Shown here piece by piece: positions 1 through 7,210 of a stretch of 15,145 bases of DNA. The stretch lies in NCBI GenBank assembly GCA_964645155.1, contig CAZYBG010000076.1, positions 1-15,145 on the forward strand. The letters run 5' to 3'. The notes under the pieces are model-generated. The model saw only the letters and a list, made by a program, of their open reading frames with translations. It searched no databases and was not told the origin of the DNA. Position 1 is the first letter of the stretch. The number at the start of each line of letters is the position of its first letter. The DNA comes from CAZYBG01 sp964645155 (lineage in GTDB: Bacteria > Pseudomonadota > Alphaproteobacteria > Rhodobacterales > Rhodobacteraceae). A program made the position numbers and the translations under genes.

Positions 1-850
1 CGACCAGATCGCCCGCCGGCGACAGGTTGAGGGTGGCGCCCGCCGCGCCGGGCCCGAAGCCCAGCAGCACCTCGCCGGCCCGCGCCGCCGTCGCGCCGAG
101 GCGGACCGGCGCGGCGGGCGCATAGTGCGAGGCAAGCTGGCCCGGCGCCACGGGCCGCGCGACGGGCCGCGTTCCGACCGCCCCCGCCGCCCCCGGCACC
201 CCGGTAGCCAGCGGATGGCCGAGGCAGGCCTCGATGGCCTCGGCCGGGAGCCCGCCAGGGCGGAGCAGCACCGGCGCGCCGACCAGCCCGAAAATCGTCG
301 ATTCGATCCCGACCGGGCAGGCACCGCCATCGAGCACCGCGGCGATGCGGCCGCCGAGCCCGTCGATGACATGCGCCGCCCGCGTCGGGCTGACCCGGCC
401 CGAGGGGTTGGCCGAGGGCGCCGCCACCGGCCCGCCGAACGCCGCGAGCAGCGCCTGCGCCAGCGGATGCGCGGGCACCCGCACCGCCACGCTCGGCAGC
501 CCCGCGGTGACGAGCGGCGCGATGCCGGCGCCTCCGCCGGAGGGCCCGACCAGCGGCAGGACGAGCGTCAGGGGCCCCGGCCAGAACGCGGCGGAGAGGC
601 GCTCCGCCTCGGGCCCGAACCGGGCGATCCGCCGCGCCGCGGCGACGTCGGCGACATGCACGATCAGCGGGTTGAACCGCGGCCGGCCCTTGGCCTCGAA
701 GATCGCCGCGACCGCGCGGTCGTCGCACGCATCGGCGCCGAGGCCGTAGACCGTCTCGGTCGGGAAGGCGACGAGCCGGCCGTCGCGCAGCAGCGCCGCG
801 GCGCGCGCGATGCCGTCCGCATCGGCAGCAAGGAGGAGCGTTTCCGGCAT
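1..850 (-). CDS. L-threonylcarbamoyladenylate synthase, Sua5/YrdC/YwlC family (3' end cut by window edge)
   Basis: The enzyme condenses threonine, bicarbonate and ATP to threonylcarbamoyl-AMP, the first step of t6A formation at position 37 of ANN-decoding tRNAs, in the cytoplasm. The reading frame from the ATG at 850 is open to base 1, giving 283 visible residues without a stop. The YrdC domain spans about residues 10-200, with FPTETVYGLGAD near 29-40, the nucleotide-binding KGRP near 54-57 and PSANPSG near 145-151. SHYAP near 241-245 marks the linker to the C-terminal Sua5 domain, so this is the long Sua5 type and not the short YrdC/TsaC type. Sua5 proteins usually run to about 310-350 residues, so only the end is missing. 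It is transcribed away from the acyl-CoA dehydrogenase, with a good promoter candidate at 911-939. Family assignment is firm; activity is inferred. Confidence 0.95.
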   Translation of the reverse strand, partial: MPETLLLAADADGIARAAALLRDGRLVAFPTETVYGLGADACDDRAVAAIFEAKGRPRFNPLIVHVADVAAARRIARFGPEAERLSAAFWPGPLTLVLPLVGPSGGGAGIAPLVTAGLPSVAVRVPAHPLAQALLAAFGGPVAAPSANPSGRVSPTRAAHVIDGLGGRIAAVLDGGACPVGIESTIFGLVGAPVLLRPGGLPAEAIEACLGHPLATGVPGAAGAVGTRPVARPVAPGQLASHYAPAAPVRLGATAARAGEVLLGFGPGAAGATLNLSPAGDLV

Positions 851-910
851 CCGTGACGTGGCGTTCGGCTTGATGGCCCGGCGGGCTCGGGTACGTTGGC
901 CGGGCACATT

Positions 911-939
911 CTGATATGCCGCGCGCGTCGCGTTGCCAA
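911..939 (-). promoter_or_regulatory. Probable sigma-70-type promoter of the Sua5 gene
   Basis: Read on the minus strand, a -35 TTGGCA (939-934, 5 of 6 matches to TTGACA) is followed after 17 nt by a -10 TATCAG (916-911, 4 of 6 matches to TATAAT). This is the best promoter match I saw in the window. It would start transcription near 904 and give a leader of about 54 nt before the ATG at 850. It was found by eye; there is no transcript evidence. Confidence 0.5.
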
Positions 940-961
940 GCACCCGCCGCGCGCGCCTTCC

Positions 962-966
962 GGAGG
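962..966 (+). promoter_or_regulatory. Ribosome binding site deciding the acyl-CoA dehydrogenase start
   Basis: GGAGG lies 5 nt before the ATG at 972. The same frame has an earlier ATG at 933, but that one has no Shine-Dalgarno sequence and would add an arginine-rich stretch not expected in the family. The site therefore favours 972. Confidence 0.75.
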
Positions 967-971
967 TTCCC

Positions 972-2678
972 ATGCCCTATCGTGCGCCGCTGGCGGAATA
1001 CGGCTTTCTCTTCGACCACGTCGTCGATCTTGCCCAGGTCTCGGCCACCGGGATGTTCGCCGAGGCGAGCCGCGATCTGACCGACCAGGTCCTGACCGAG
1101 GCCGGGCGCCTCTGCGAGGAGGTGCTGGCGCCGCTGCAGCGGCCGGGCGACCTGCATCCGGCGCGGCTCGAGAACGGCGTGGTGCGCACCCCGCCGGGCT
1201 TCGCCGCGGGCTACAGGGCGCTCGCCGAGGGCGGCTGGATGGGCATCGCCGCGCCGCCCGCCTTCGGCGGCATGGGCCTGCCGCAGGCGGTGACGACCGC
1301 GGTCAACGACATGATGTCGGGTGCCTGCCTGTCGCTGCAGCTGAACCCGCTGATGACGCAGGGCCAGATCGAGGCGCTGGAACACCACGCCTCGGACCAG
1401 CTGAAGGCGCTCTACATCCCGAAGCTCGCGAGCGGCGAGTGGTGCGGCACGATGAACCTGACCGAGCCGCAGGCCGGCTCCGACGTCGGCGCGCTGCGCA
1501 GCAGGGCCGAGCCGAACGGCGATGGCACCTATGCCGTGACCGGGCAGAAGATCTACATCTCCTGGGCCGACAACGACTTCACGACCAATGTCTGCCACCT
1601 GGTGCTGGCCCGGCTGCCCGGCGCCGCGCCGGGCACCAGGGGCATCAGCCTGTTCATGGTGCCGAAGCGGCTGCCCGATGCCGACGGCAATGCCGGCGCG
1701 GCGAACAGCCTGCGGGTCGTCAGCCTCGAGCACAAGCTCGGCCTGCACGGCTCGCCGACGGCGGTGATGGACTACGACCGCGCGACCGGCTGGCTGGTAG
1801 GCGAGCCGCATCAGGGCATGAAGGCGATGTTCACCATGATGAACAACGCCCGCCTCGGCGTCGGGGTGCAGGGCATCGGCGTGGCCGAGGCCGCCTGGCA
1901 GCATGCGCTGGCCTATGCCCTAGGGCGCAAGCAGGGCCAGGCGCCCGGCAGCGGCACGATCGTCGAGCATGCCGACGTGCGGCGCATGCTCGCCACGATG
2001 AAGGCCGAGGTCTTCGCCGCGCGCGCCATCGCGCTCTCCTGCGCCGTCGCGATCGACATGGCGCGCGCCACCGGCGGCGCCGACTGGCGGGCGCGGGCGG
2101 CGTTCCTGACCCCGATCGCCAAGGCCTACGGCACCGATACCGGCATCGCGGTCGCCTCGCAGGGCATCCAGGTGCATGGCGGCATGGGCTTCATCGAGGA
2201 GACCGGCGCCGCGCAGTACCTGCGCGACGTCCGGGTGACCGCGATCTACGAGGGCACCAACGGCATCCAGGCGATGGACCTCGTCGGCCGCAAGATGGCG
2301 GATGGCGGCGAGGCGGCGTTCCGCCTGCTCGAGGAGGTGCAGGCCGGCGCCGAGGCGGCACGGCCGTCGCTGCCGGACCTCGCCGGCGAGGTCTGGGCCG
2401 CGGCCGAGACGCTGCGCGAGGCCACCGAGGCGCTGGTGGCGCAGGCGCCCGAGGCGCGGTTCGCCGCCGCGGTGCCCTATCTGCGCGCCTTCGCGCTGGT
2501 CCTCGGCGCGCAGTTCCACCTGAAGGCGGCGGTGGCCGAAGGCGGCACCGGCCGCCGCACCGCGCTCGCCCGCGTCCATGTCGGCCGGCTCCTGCCCGAG
2601 CATGCGGCGCTGCTCGCCGCGGTGGCCGATGCCGGCGCCGACCTCCTCGCCCTCGCCGCCGACGATCTCGCCGCCTGA
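972..2678 (+). CDS. Acyl-CoA dehydrogenase, long DmdC-like type
   Basis: This is an FAD-dependent alpha,beta-dehydrogenase of an acyl-CoA thioester that passes electrons to ETF. It has 568 residues, well above the usual 380-400, because it carries the extra N-terminal segment (MPYRAPLAEY) and a C-terminal helical domain (about 455-568) typical of the subfamily that includes DmdC, 3-methylmercaptopropionyl-CoA dehydrogenase. Visible motifs are the flavin/substrate signature MNLTEPQAGSDVG (161-173), TGQKIYISW (190-198), QGIQVHGGMGF (397-407) and IYEGTNGIQ (425-433). By family analogy Glu427 in the last motif is the catalytic base. The start at 972 is chosen for its GGAGG. The stop overlaps the ATG of the hydrolase (ATGA), so the two are translationally coupled. 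DmdC proper cannot be separated from other long acyl-CoA dehydrogenases by eye, so the substrate is left open. Confidence 0.93.
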   Translation: MPYRAPLAEYGFLFDHVVDLAQVSATGMFAEASRDLTDQVLTEAGRLCEEVLAPLQRPGDLHPARLENGVVRTPPGFAAGYRALAEGGWMGIAAPPAFGGMGLPQAVTTAVNDMMSGACLSLQLNPLMTQGQIEALEHHASDQLKALYIPKLASGEWCGTMNLTEPQAGSDVGALRSRAEPNGDGTYAVTGQKIYISWADNDFTTNVCHLVLARLPGAAPGTRGISLFMVPKRLPDADGNAGAANSLRVVSLEHKLGLHGSPTAVMDYDRATGWLVGEPHQGMKAMFTMMNNARLGVGVQGIGVAEAAWQHALAYALGRKQGQAPGSGTIVEHADVRRMLATMKAEVFAARAIALSCAVAIDMARATGGADWRARAAFLTPIAKAYGTDTGIAVASQGIQVHGGMGFIEETGAAQYLRDVRVTAIYEGTNGIQAMDLVGRKMADGGEAAFRLLEEVQAGAEAARPSLPDLAGEVWAAAETLREATEALVAQAPEARFAAAVPYLRAFALVLGAQFHLKAAVAEGGTGRRTALARVHVGRLLPEHAALLAAVADAGADLLALAADDLAA

Positions 2679-3718
2679 TGGACGGCGGCGAGCGCCAGAT
2701 CCGCCATCCGTTCGAGGCGCCGCCGGCCGAGGGCGAGGCCGTCGAGGTCGCCGCCGGCATCCTCTGGCTGCGCCTGCCGCTGCCGATGGCGCTCGACCAT
2801 GTCAACGTCTACGCGCTCGACGACGGCGATGGCTGGACGCTGGTCGATACCGGCCTGATGAGCCGCCGCGGCACGGCGCTCTGGGCGCGGCTGCTGGCGG
2901 GCCCGCTCGGCGGCCGGCCGGTGCGGCGGGTGATCGCCACCCACCACCACCCCGACCATATCGGCCTCGCCGGCTGGTTCCGGGCCGCGCACGGCGCCGA
3001 ACTCCTCGCGCCCCGGACCGCCTGGCTCTTCGCCCGGATGCTGACGCTCGACGTGCAGGACCGCCCGGTGCCCGAGGCCGTCGCCTTCTGGCGCGCCGCC
3101 GGGATGGACCCCGCCCTCCTCGCCCGGCGGCTGGCGGAGCGGCCGTTCAACTTCGCCGACATGGTCGCCCCCCTGCCGCCCGGCTTCACCCGCATTGCCG
3201 AGGGCGGGCTGCTGCAGGCTGGCGGCCGCTCCTGGGACATCCGCTTCGGCCACGGCCACGCCCCCGACCACGCGACGTTCTGGAGCCGCGACGACGCGAT
3301 CGTCATCGGCGGCGACCAGCTCCTGCCCTCGATCTCGCCCAATCTCGGCGTCTACCCGACCGAGCCGATGGCCGACCCGGTGGCCGACTGGCTCGAAAGC
3401 TGCGCCCGCCTCGCCGCCCACGCGCGCGAGGACCAGCTGGTCCTGCCCGGCCACAAGCTGCCCTATACCGGCCTGCCGGCCCGGCTGGCGCAGCTGGCCG
3501 AGAACCACGCCGGCGCGCTCGACCGGCTCGCCGGCCACCTGGCCGCGCCGCGCACCGCGGCCGGATGCTTCCTGCCGCTCTTCCGCCGCGAGATCGGCGA
3601 GGCCGAGTACGGCCTTGCCCTGGCCGAGGCGGTGGCACATCTCAACCACCTCCTGCTGCGGGGTGACGCCCGCCGGGAGATGGGCGAGGATGGCGCATGG
3701 CGGTGGCGGAGGGCATGA
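2678..3718 (+). CDS. MBL-fold metallo-hydrolase (glyoxalase II / LACTB2-like)
   Basis: This 346-residue metallo-beta-lactamase-fold protein probably hydrolyses a thioester, ester or similar bond using two metal ions. The metal motif is HHHPDH at 89-94 (His89, His91, Asp93, His94). Further ligands follow in order: the histidine of HAPDH, the aspartate of GGDQLLP and the histidine of PGHKLPY. VDTGL near 56-60 is also typical. After the fold, about residues 290-346 form a small helical region compatible with the winged-helix tail of LACTB2-like enzymes. Its ATG overlaps the stop of the acyl-CoA dehydrogenase, and the DUF6173-like gene starts 1 nt after its stop. The operon suggests a thioesterase-like role on a CoA or glutathione thioester, but that is inference from context. 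Confidence 0.9.
   Translation: MDGGERQIRHPFEAPPAEGEAVEVAAGILWLRLPLPMALDHVNVYALDDGDGWTLVDTGLMSRRGTALWARLLAGPLGGRPVRRVIATHHHPDHIGLAGWFRAAHGAELLAPRTAWLFARMLTLDVQDRPVPEAVAFWRAAGMDPALLARRLAERPFNFADMVAPLPPGFTRIAEGGLLQAGGRSWDIRFGHGHAPDHATFWSRDDAIVIGGDQLLPSISPNLGVYPTEPMADPVADWLESCARLAAHAREDQLVLPGHKLPYTGLPARLAQLAENHAGALDRLAGHLAAPRTAAGCFLPLFRREIGEAEYGLALAEAVAHLNHLLLRGDARREMGEDGAWRWRRA
3708..3713 (+). promoter_or_regulatory. Ribosome binding site deciding a GTG start
   Basis: GGAGGG ends 6 nt before the GTG at 3720. It lies inside the last codons of the hydrolase gene and supports GTG 3720 over the internal in-frame ATG at 3843. Confidence 0.65.
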
Positions 3719-3719
3719 G

Positions 3720-4211
3720 GTGAACGGCGACGAGATCAGGACCGCGGCCGAGATCGAGGAGGCCGCCGCGCTGCCCCGCGCCGGGGCCGCGCTGGCCTGC
3801 GGGGAAACCCGCGCGGCCGAGCGCCAGCCGCTGCCGAAGGCGATGACCGACCGGCCGCTGGCGCAGAAGAGCCCGGCGGAATGGGCCTACGAGCGCCTGA
3901 TCCTCTACATCCAGAACTTCGAGGACCAGCTCGACGACGCGCACGAGGTGGCGATGGGCTTCGCCGGCGGCGAGGCGGGGGTGCTGCGGATCGAGGGGGT
4001 CGGCTACTTCGCGCCCGACATCGTGACGTTCTACGGCCAGGACGAGGCCGGCGCGCGCACCCAGCTGGTGCAGCATGTCAGCCAGCTGAACGTGATGCTG
4101 CGCGCCATGCCGCGTGCGCCGAGCCATGCCGCGCCAACGCGGATCGGCTTCCGCCTCGCCGCCGATCTGGGCCGCGGCCGCGACCCCGCGCCGGCGCCCG
4201 AGGCCCCGTGA
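3720..4211 (+). CDS. DUF6173-like conserved protein of unknown function
   Basis: This 163-residue soluble protein has no signal peptide or membrane segment. I recognise the conserved core SPAEWAYERLILYIQNFE (51-68) followed by LDDAHEVAMGF and IEGVGYFAPDIVTFYG (91-106). This matches my recollection of the DUF6173 family, which is common in Rhodobacteraceae. About 40 N-terminal residues are alanine/glutamate-rich and probably disordered, and the C-terminus ends in a PAPEAP tail. The start is GTG at 3720, 1 nt after the hydrolase stop and 6 nt after GGAGGG. An ATG at 3843 would still keep the core. Its tight coupling to an acyl-CoA dehydrogenase and an MBL hydrolase is the only functional clue. 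No catalytic motif is visible and I do not assign a function. Confidence 0.82.
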   Translation: MNGDEIRTAAEIEEAAALPRAGAALACGETRAAERQPLPKAMTDRPLAQKSPAEWAYERLILYIQNFEDQLDDAHEVAMGFAGGEAGVLRIEGVGYFAPDIVTFYGQDEAGARTQLVQHVSQLNVMLRAMPRAPSHAAPTRIGFRLAADLGRGRDPAPAPEAP

Positions 4212-4236
4212 CAGCCCGCGGTGAATCGTCTATCGG
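4208..4236 (+). promoter_or_regulatory. Possible promoter for the cytochrome oxidase subunit IV gene
   Basis: GTGACA (4208-4213, 5 of 6 matches to TTGACA) is followed after 17 nt by TATCGG (4231-4236, 3 of 6 matches to TATAAT). The -35 element overlaps the stop codon of the DUF6173-like gene. If real, it gives the small respiratory subunit its own transcript. Found by eye only. Confidence 0.35.
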
Positions 4237-4273
4237 GGGCGCCGGAGACGACGCGAGAAGGGAACCGACAGCA

Positions 4274-4408
4274 ATGGCCGAGCACAAGCCCGGAGAGATG
4301 GACATCCGCGAGCAGGAGAAGACGTTCGACGGCTTCGTGCGCTGGTCGATCAGGGTCGCGATCCTGTCGGTCGCGATCCTCGTCTTCCTTGCGATCTTTA
4401 ATTCCTGA
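4274..4408 (+). CDS. aa3-type cytochrome c oxidase subunit IV
   Basis: This 44-residue single-span inner-membrane protein is the small accessory subunit of the aa3-type cytochrome c oxidase of Alphaproteobacteria. The layout is characteristic: a short charged N-terminus (AEHKPGEMDIREQEKTFDGF), then one hydrophobic helix at about 23-42, then a very short tail. The start at 4274 has AAGGGA (4258-4263) 10 nt upstream. The 62-nt gap after the DUF6173-like gene holds a possible promoter, so it may be transcribed apart from the acyl-CoA dehydrogenase operon. The core oxidase genes are not in this window, which is common for this subunit. It is short enough to be missed by automated gene callers. 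Confidence 0.9.
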   Translation: MAEHKPGEMDIREQEKTFDGFVRWSIRVAILSVAILVFLAIFNS

Positions 4409-4430
4409 CGCTCGCGCGGGTCGGGCGGCG

Positions 4431-5075
4431 ATGCGGCTTGCCTCCGCGCGGACGGCCTTGGCGGGGCTCGCGCTGCTCGTCCTCGCGGCCTGCGGCGCCG
4501 AGCCGGTCTGGGCGCCGGACGAGGCGGTGGCGCGCGCCGCCTACCGCCATGACGGGCCGGCGTCGGTGACGCTCTACACCGTCATCAGCAACCGCGACAA
4601 CCATGGCGGCCACACCGCGGTGATGGTGAACGGCGCGCAGCGCATCATGTGGGACCCCGCCGGCACCTGGTGGAACCCCGCCTCGCCCGAGCGCAACGAC
4701 GTGCATTACGGCATCTCGGGCCGGATGGAGGAGATCTATGTCGACTACCACGCCCGCGAAAGCTGGCGCGTGGTGATCCAGGAGGTCCCCGTCTCGCGCG
4801 CCACGGCCGACGGTCTGATTGCGGCGTTCGAGGCGAACGGCGCGGTGCCCAAGGCGCTCTGCGCCTCGCACACCTCGCGCATCCTGCGGCTGTTCCCCGA
4901 ACTCGCGAGCGTCCGCCAGACGCTCTATCCGAAGCAGATCATGGACGATTTCGACAGGCTGCCGGGTGTCGGCAAGGCGGTCGTCTACGACGACGACGAC
5001 GACAACAACCAGCCGCTGCTGCGCCAGCAGATCGCGGCCGGCCAGACCGGCGCGCTGTGGGAGCTCGGGCGCTAG
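4431..5075 (+). CDS. Conserved lipoprotein, possible permuted NlpC/P60-like fold
   Basis: This is a 214-residue exported lipoprotein. Residues 1-21 form a lipoprotein signal ending in the lipobox LAAC, with Cys21 as the acylated residue. The ATG at 4431, 22 nt after the oxidase subunit, is the start that yields this signal. The mature part has GGHTAVMVNG (59-68), followed by RIMWDPAGTWW (71-81) and later ALCASHTSR (142-150). A histidine before a hydrophobic strand, followed further along by a cysteine at a helix start, is the order seen in circularly permuted NlpC/P60-like hydrolases. His61 and Cys144 would be the pair, but this is inference. Five aspartates in a row (187-191) come from a GAC repeat. 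The gene ends tail to tail with azlD, sharing CTAG. No function is established. Confidence 0.85.
   Translation: MRLASARTALAGLALLVLAACGAEPVWAPDEAVARAAYRHDGPASVTLYTVISNRDNHGGHTAVMVNGAQRIMWDPAGTWWNPASPERNDVHYGISGRMEEIYVDYHARESWRVVIQEVPVSRATADGLIAAFEANGAVPKALCASHTSRILRLFPELASVRQTLYPKQIMDDFDRLPGVGKAVVYDDDDDNNQPLLRQQIAAGQTGALWELGR
4989..5003 (+). repeat. GAC trinucleotide repeat, five units
   Basis: Five in-frame GAC codons encode an aspartate run in the lipoprotein, followed by two AAC codons. It is short enough to be stable. It could bind a divalent cation or simply be a flexible acidic loop. Confidence 0.8.
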
Positions 5076-5401
5076 CCGAGAAGCCAGAGCCCGGCATAGA
5101 GCGTGACGCCGCCGGCCAGGATCGCGGCCGGCACGCTTTTCGTCAGCGCGCCCGCCAGCACCGTCGCGCAGGCGGCGGCCAACCGCGCCGGGTCAGGCTC
5201 GCCCGCCGTCGCGCGCGGAAACAGCACCAGCGGCGCGACCAGCGCCGGCATCACCGCGACCGGCGTGTAGCGCAGGTGGCGCAGCACCCAGCCGGGCAGC
5301 CGGCGGTCGCCGATCAGCCCCAGGAACGAAAGCCGGATCAGGTAGGTCCCGACCGCCAGCGCGGCGATCACGGCCCAGATCGTGACGGGGTCGAGCGTCA
5401 T
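5072..5401 (-). CDS. azlD: AzlD family branched-chain amino acid transport subunit
   Basis: This 109-residue inner-membrane protein is the small partner of AzlC in amino-acid export (the E. coli YgaZ/YgaH valine exporter is the studied relative). It has four hydrophobic segments, at about 5-27, 40-63, 68-87 and 90-108. The family feature RYTPVAVMPALVAP (44-57) follows the first loop. Its ATG overlaps the stop of azlC by 4 nt (ATGA), as expected for a two-subunit transporter made in step. The stop lies in CTAG shared with the convergent lipoprotein gene. It is the last gene of the greA operon. Confidence 0.93.
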   Translation of the reverse strand: MTLDPVTIWAVIAALAVGTYLIRLSFLGLIGDRRLPGWVLRHLRYTPVAVMPALVAPLVLFPRATAGEPDPARLAAACATVLAGALTKSVPAAILAGGVTLYAGLWLLG

Positions 5402-6141
5402 GGCAGCCCCCGCCGCCGTTCCACCTCGGCGCCGGCGATCATCGCCAGCACCGCGGCGACGAGCAGCCCGCCGCTGTAGGGCACCCAGACCAGCGCCAGC
5501 GCCACCGCGACCGAGACGAGCACCGCGACGAGATGGGCGAGGCTGCGCACTATCGGCGCGGTGATCGCGAGGAAGGTGATCGGCACCGCGAAATCGAGCG
5601 CGTAGTGCGGCGGGATCTCCCGCCCCAGAAGCGCGCCGGCGAGCGTGGCGAGATACCAGACCGGCGTGACCGGGGCGGTGGTGCCGAAGAAGAAGCCGAG
5701 CTTCTCGGTCAGCGTCATCGCCGGCCGCCGCTCGTATTCGGCGACCGAGGCGGCGAAGCTCTGGTCGACGACGAAATAGGCGGCGAAGGCCCGCACGCCG
5801 AACGGCGCGGCGCCCAGATGCGGCGTCAGCGCGGCCGAATACATCGCGGTGCGGAGGTTGACCGCCAGCGCCGTCAGCACCGCGATGACGGCCGGCGCCC
5901 CGTCGGTCAGAAGCTGGAGCGCGGTGAACTGCGCCGCCCCGGCGACGACGAGGACGCTGAAGGCCATCACCTGCAGCAGGTCGAGCCCCGCCTCGGTCGC
6001 CACGACGCCGAAGAGCAGGCCGAAGGGCGCGACGACCACGAGGAACGGCAGCGCGCCCAGGAACCCCTGCCGGAAGGCGACCGCGGCGCCGCGGCGTGGC
6101 AGTGCGGCGGCGCCGCCCGCAGCCTCGCCGCGCGGCGCCAT
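5398..6141 (-). CDS. azlC: AzlC family branched-chain amino acid exporter subunit
   Basis: This 247-residue polytopic inner-membrane protein is the large subunit of an AzlCD-type exporter. The family start is visible as FRQGFLGALPFLVVVAPFG at about 23-41, followed by the segment with AGAAQFTALQLL and NLRTAMYSAALTPHL, both strongly conserved in AzlC/YgaZ. The rest alternates hydrophobic spans with short loops. The start at 6141 is preceded by the stop of the upstream gene with 1 nt between (TGATATG) and no Shine-Dalgarno, so translation is probably by re-initiation. Longer in-frame starts upstream would add unrelated sequence. The exported substrate (valine, leucine or others) cannot be read from sequence. 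Confidence 0.93.
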   Translation of the reverse strand: MAPRGEAAGGAAALPRRGAAVAFRQGFLGALPFLVVVAPFGLLFGVVATEAGLDLLQVMAFSVLVVAGAAQFTALQLLTDGAPAVIAVLTALAVNLRTAMYSAALTPHLGAAPFGVRAFAAYFVVDQSFAASVAEYERRPAMTLTEKLGFFFGTTAPVTPVWYLATLAGALLGREIPPHYALDFAVPITFLAITAPIVRSLAHLVAVLVSVAVALALVWVPYSGGLLVAAVLAMIAGAEVERRRGLP

Positions 6142-6142
6142 A

Positions 6143-7210
6143 TCAGTCGAACGTGCCGGTGACGCGGCCGAGCAGCATGAACGCCCGCGCGGTCCGGGTC
6201 TCGGCCAGATCGCCGATCTCCTGGTCGGTGGCGTAGTCGGCGAACTCGGCGAAGGTCTTGTCGAAATGCCGCAGGAAATGGTGCGCCGCATCACGGAAGA
6301 TCACGTCCTGGCGCATCCGCGCCGCACTCAGGGCCAGCGAGGACCGGTCGCGGATGCCGCCGAGCGCCGCGACCGCGCGGCCCCGCTCGCCCGCGGCGAA
6401 GCGGCGCCAGAGCTCGGGCCGGGCGCGGTCGGGCCGCAGGTCGTCCATGTAGATGCCGTCCTGGCTGAGCAGCGTCAGCACGTCCTGGCTGGCGCGGACG
6501 AGCTTGCCGGCCCTGGCATCCTCGAGCGCGCGGCGGAGCGCGCGGAAGCCCTCCTTGTCGTGTTCGTCGTCGGGGAAGTTCAGCGCGCGGATGAACTCCT
6601 CGGCTCCGAGCGGCTCGCGCAGCGGCTCGGCCGGCGTGTCGAGCGCGAGGCTCGGCTGTGGGTCCGAGGGCGCAGGCGAGAGCAGCGCGGGCGGCCGGGT
6701 GCTCAGCGCCGGCCGGTGCGGGCCGCCGCCGTCGCGCCGCGAGACGAAGGTGGCCAGCACCGTCTCGGTGTTCCTCTGCGCCGCCGCGATCGCGTCGAGC
6801 TTGCGTTCCACCGACGGCTTGCCGCCGAGGCTCGCGGCCTGGCTCTGCGCCACATAGGCATGGCGCAGCGCATCGACCGCCGCCTGCAGCCGCGCCGCAT
6901 CGGCGCGCCAGGTCCGCGCCGCCGTCGCGGCGAGCGCGGCGACCCAGATCAGCGCCACCGGCACGACGACGGCGACGACCACCACCGCCCAGGCCAGCGC
7001 CCCCGCGCCGCCGACGCCGTCGCCGCCCAAGAGGAAGACCGCGGCGCCGAGCAGCCATAGGAGCGTGAGCATGGCGGCGACCGATTCGACCGCGCCGAAC
7101 CGCCGGCCTTCCGGCCGCCGCCCGTAGACGCCGAGGTCGATCCCGGTCTCTTCCTTGCCGTCGGCCAACGCGCGCTCCCGCAGAAACCGCCGCCCGCGCG
7201 GGGGCGTCAT
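6143..7210 (-). CDS. Conserved two-helix membrane protein of unknown function in the greA operon
   Basis: I do not recognise a named family for this 355-residue protein. It has a basic N-terminus, two membrane segments at about 44-62 and 72-95 separated by a glycine-rich turn, and then a helical, probably coiled-coil stretch (about 98-158). A proline-rich linker (about 161-200) leads to a soluble helical domain (about 201-355) starting EEFIRALNFPDDEHDKEGF. With a short loop between the helices, both termini should lie on the same side, most likely the cytoplasm by the positive-inside rule. Its ATG overlaps the greA stop (ATGA) and azlC starts 1 nt after its stop, so it sits in the middle of a coupled operon. 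I recall similar proteins beside greA in other Rhodobacterales, but I cannot verify this here. The design (anchor, coil, linker, domain) suggests a membrane-tethered scaffold or sensor, which is speculation. Confidence 0.85.
   Translation of the reverse strand: MTPPRGRRFLRERALADGKEETGIDLGVYGRRPEGRRFGAVESVAAMLTLLWLLGAAVFLLGGDGVGGAGALAWAVVVVAVVVPVALIWVAALAATAARTWRADAARLQAAVDALRHAYVAQSQAASLGGKPSVERKLDAIAAAQRNTETVLATFVSRRDGGGPHRPALSTRPPALLSPAPSDPQPSLALDTPAEPLREPLGAEEFIRALNFPDDEHDKEGFRALRRALEDARAGKLVRASQDVLTLLSQDGIYMDDLRPDRARPELWRRFAAGERGRAVAALGGIRDRSSLALSAARMRQDVIFRDAAHHFLRHFDKTFAEFADYATDQEIGDLAETRTARAFMLLGRVTGTFD

Noticed and set aside
125..856. Long plus-strand frames over the Sua5 gene
   Set aside because: The translations are arginine/proline/glycine-rich with no family motif; they are antisense shadows of the recognised Sua5 gene.
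870..897. Plus-strand promoter for the acyl-CoA dehydrogenase (TTGATG, 16 nt, TACGTT)
   Set aside because: Both elements are poor matches and the region is better explained by the minus-strand Sua5 promoter. The true start site is undetermined.
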